A stretch of DNA of 6,819 bases, taken from assembly GCA_025352845.1 (NCBI GenBank), contig JANXSC010000456.1, positions 1 through 6,819 of the forward strand. Reading direction: 5' to 3'. This DNA is from Opitutaceae bacterium. GTDB taxonomy: Bacteria; Verrucomicrobiota; Verrucomicrobiia; Opitutales; Opitutaceae. How positions within the stretch are numbered: the first letter of the stretch is position 1; each line of letters starts with the position of its first letter. The position numbers were made by a program, and so were the translations under genes. This document shows, one piece after another, positions 6,479 to 6,819 of this stretch. The notes under the pieces were generated by a model, which worked only from the letters and a program-made list of their open reading frames with translations, was not told where the DNA came from and ran no database searches.

Positions 6479-6819
6479 ATGAAACCTTGCTGGCGGAGGA
6501 TCGTTGGGCAATGGACGCTGGGAATCTTGGGCGTCTTTTCCCCGACCTTGCTTGCACAAGATGGGGCGCAATCGGTGGAGGGCTTCGCGAAGGTCGAGTT
6601 TCACCACAACGCGAACCGGAGTGCGGCGTGCCTAGATTTTCGGGGCATGTCCGTCGGCTACATGACTGCCGGATGGTGGGCACCGGGGCAGATGACGAAG
6701 AATCTCGTGTCGTGGCAGACGGCACCGGTCCCCGCCGCGAAGAGCACGACGTTTTCGTTCATCGGGGCGAGCGCGGTGCTCCCGTCCGAATTCACGCGCG
6801 GGCCCAAGGCGAAACTCAC
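6479..6819 (+). CDS. Secreted protein with N-terminal beta-sandwich (partial)
   Basis: The frame is open from ATG 6479 to the window edge (113 codons), so only the N-terminal part is present. An ATG at 6452, nine codons upstream in the same frame, is an alternative; the in-frame stop before both is TAA at 6425-6427. From 6479 the protein has a basic start (MKPCWRR), a hydrophobic core (WTLGILGVFSPTLLA) and a signal-peptidase-like site near LLA-QD. The mature start, with WQTAPVPAAKSTTFSFIGAS and AVLPSEFTRGPKAKL, resembles the first beta-sandwich domain of secreted sialidase-like or other carbohydrate-active proteins in Planctomycetes and Verrucomicrobia, from memory. The catalytic part lies outside the window. 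No Shine-Dalgarno is obvious. It probably continues the exported glycan-processing theme, but the 76 AT-rich bases before it suggest its own promoter. Confidence 0.65.
   Translation, partial: MKPCWRRIVGQWTLGILGVFSPTLLAQDGAQSVEGFAKVEFHHNANRSAACLDFRGMSVGYMTAGWWAPGQMTKNLVSWQTAPVPAAKSTTFSFIGASAVLPSEFTRGPKAKL

Noticed and set aside
1..6819. CRISPR array, tRNA, rRNA or tandem repeats
   Set aside because: No regularly spaced repeats, cloverleaf-like segments or rRNA-like conserved blocks were seen on reading either strand.

Overview
The window looks like a piece of a Verrucomicrobia genome, probably close to Opitutaceae. The reasons are the high-GC coding DNA, the secreted beta-propeller carbohydrate-active proteins, and a TonB-dependent receptor of the short siderophore-receptor type. 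That receptor carries a TVTLKEFVVT-like segment just after its signal peptide, a style common in Opitutae. The taxonomic call rests on remembered family resemblance, not on a search.

Left part (1-1103) is a scarred region. A minus-strand reading frame running off the window edge looks like the start of a transposase. It abuts a glycoside-hydrolase-like beta-propeller gene that has lost its 5' end (about position 125) and probably its 3' end (about 975-990). Right after this, in another frame, lies a short segment ending like an outer-membrane beta-barrel protein, perhaps the tail of a lost TonB-dependent receptor.

Middle part (1104-2378): an intact aldo/keto reductase on the minus strand, with a plausible promoter whose spacer holds the perfect palindrome TGTATACA. 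Upstream of it are about 310 bases with no convincing gene, possibly decayed coding DNA.

Right part (2379-6819) is a plus-strand run of exported-protein genes: an unrecognised small secreted protein, a complete TonB-dependent outer-membrane receptor, a sialidase-fold beta-propeller protein with three Asp-boxes starting 9 bases after the receptor stop, a 65-codon fragment that looks like the front of a truncated secreted esterase-like protein, and the first 113 codons of another secreted protein cut by the window edge. The simplest reading is a small glycan-scavenging locus: the propeller protein binds or cleaves a glycan in the periplasm or outside the cell, the receptor imports the product, and the reductase may act on a released sugar or aldehyde. 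No SusD-like partner, transporter or dedicated regulator is visible here. Almost no gene has a clear Shine-Dalgarno sequence. I found no convincing new defence or mobile system; the points of interest are the genome-remodelling scars, the tightly coupled receptor/propeller pair and the unassigned secreted proteins.
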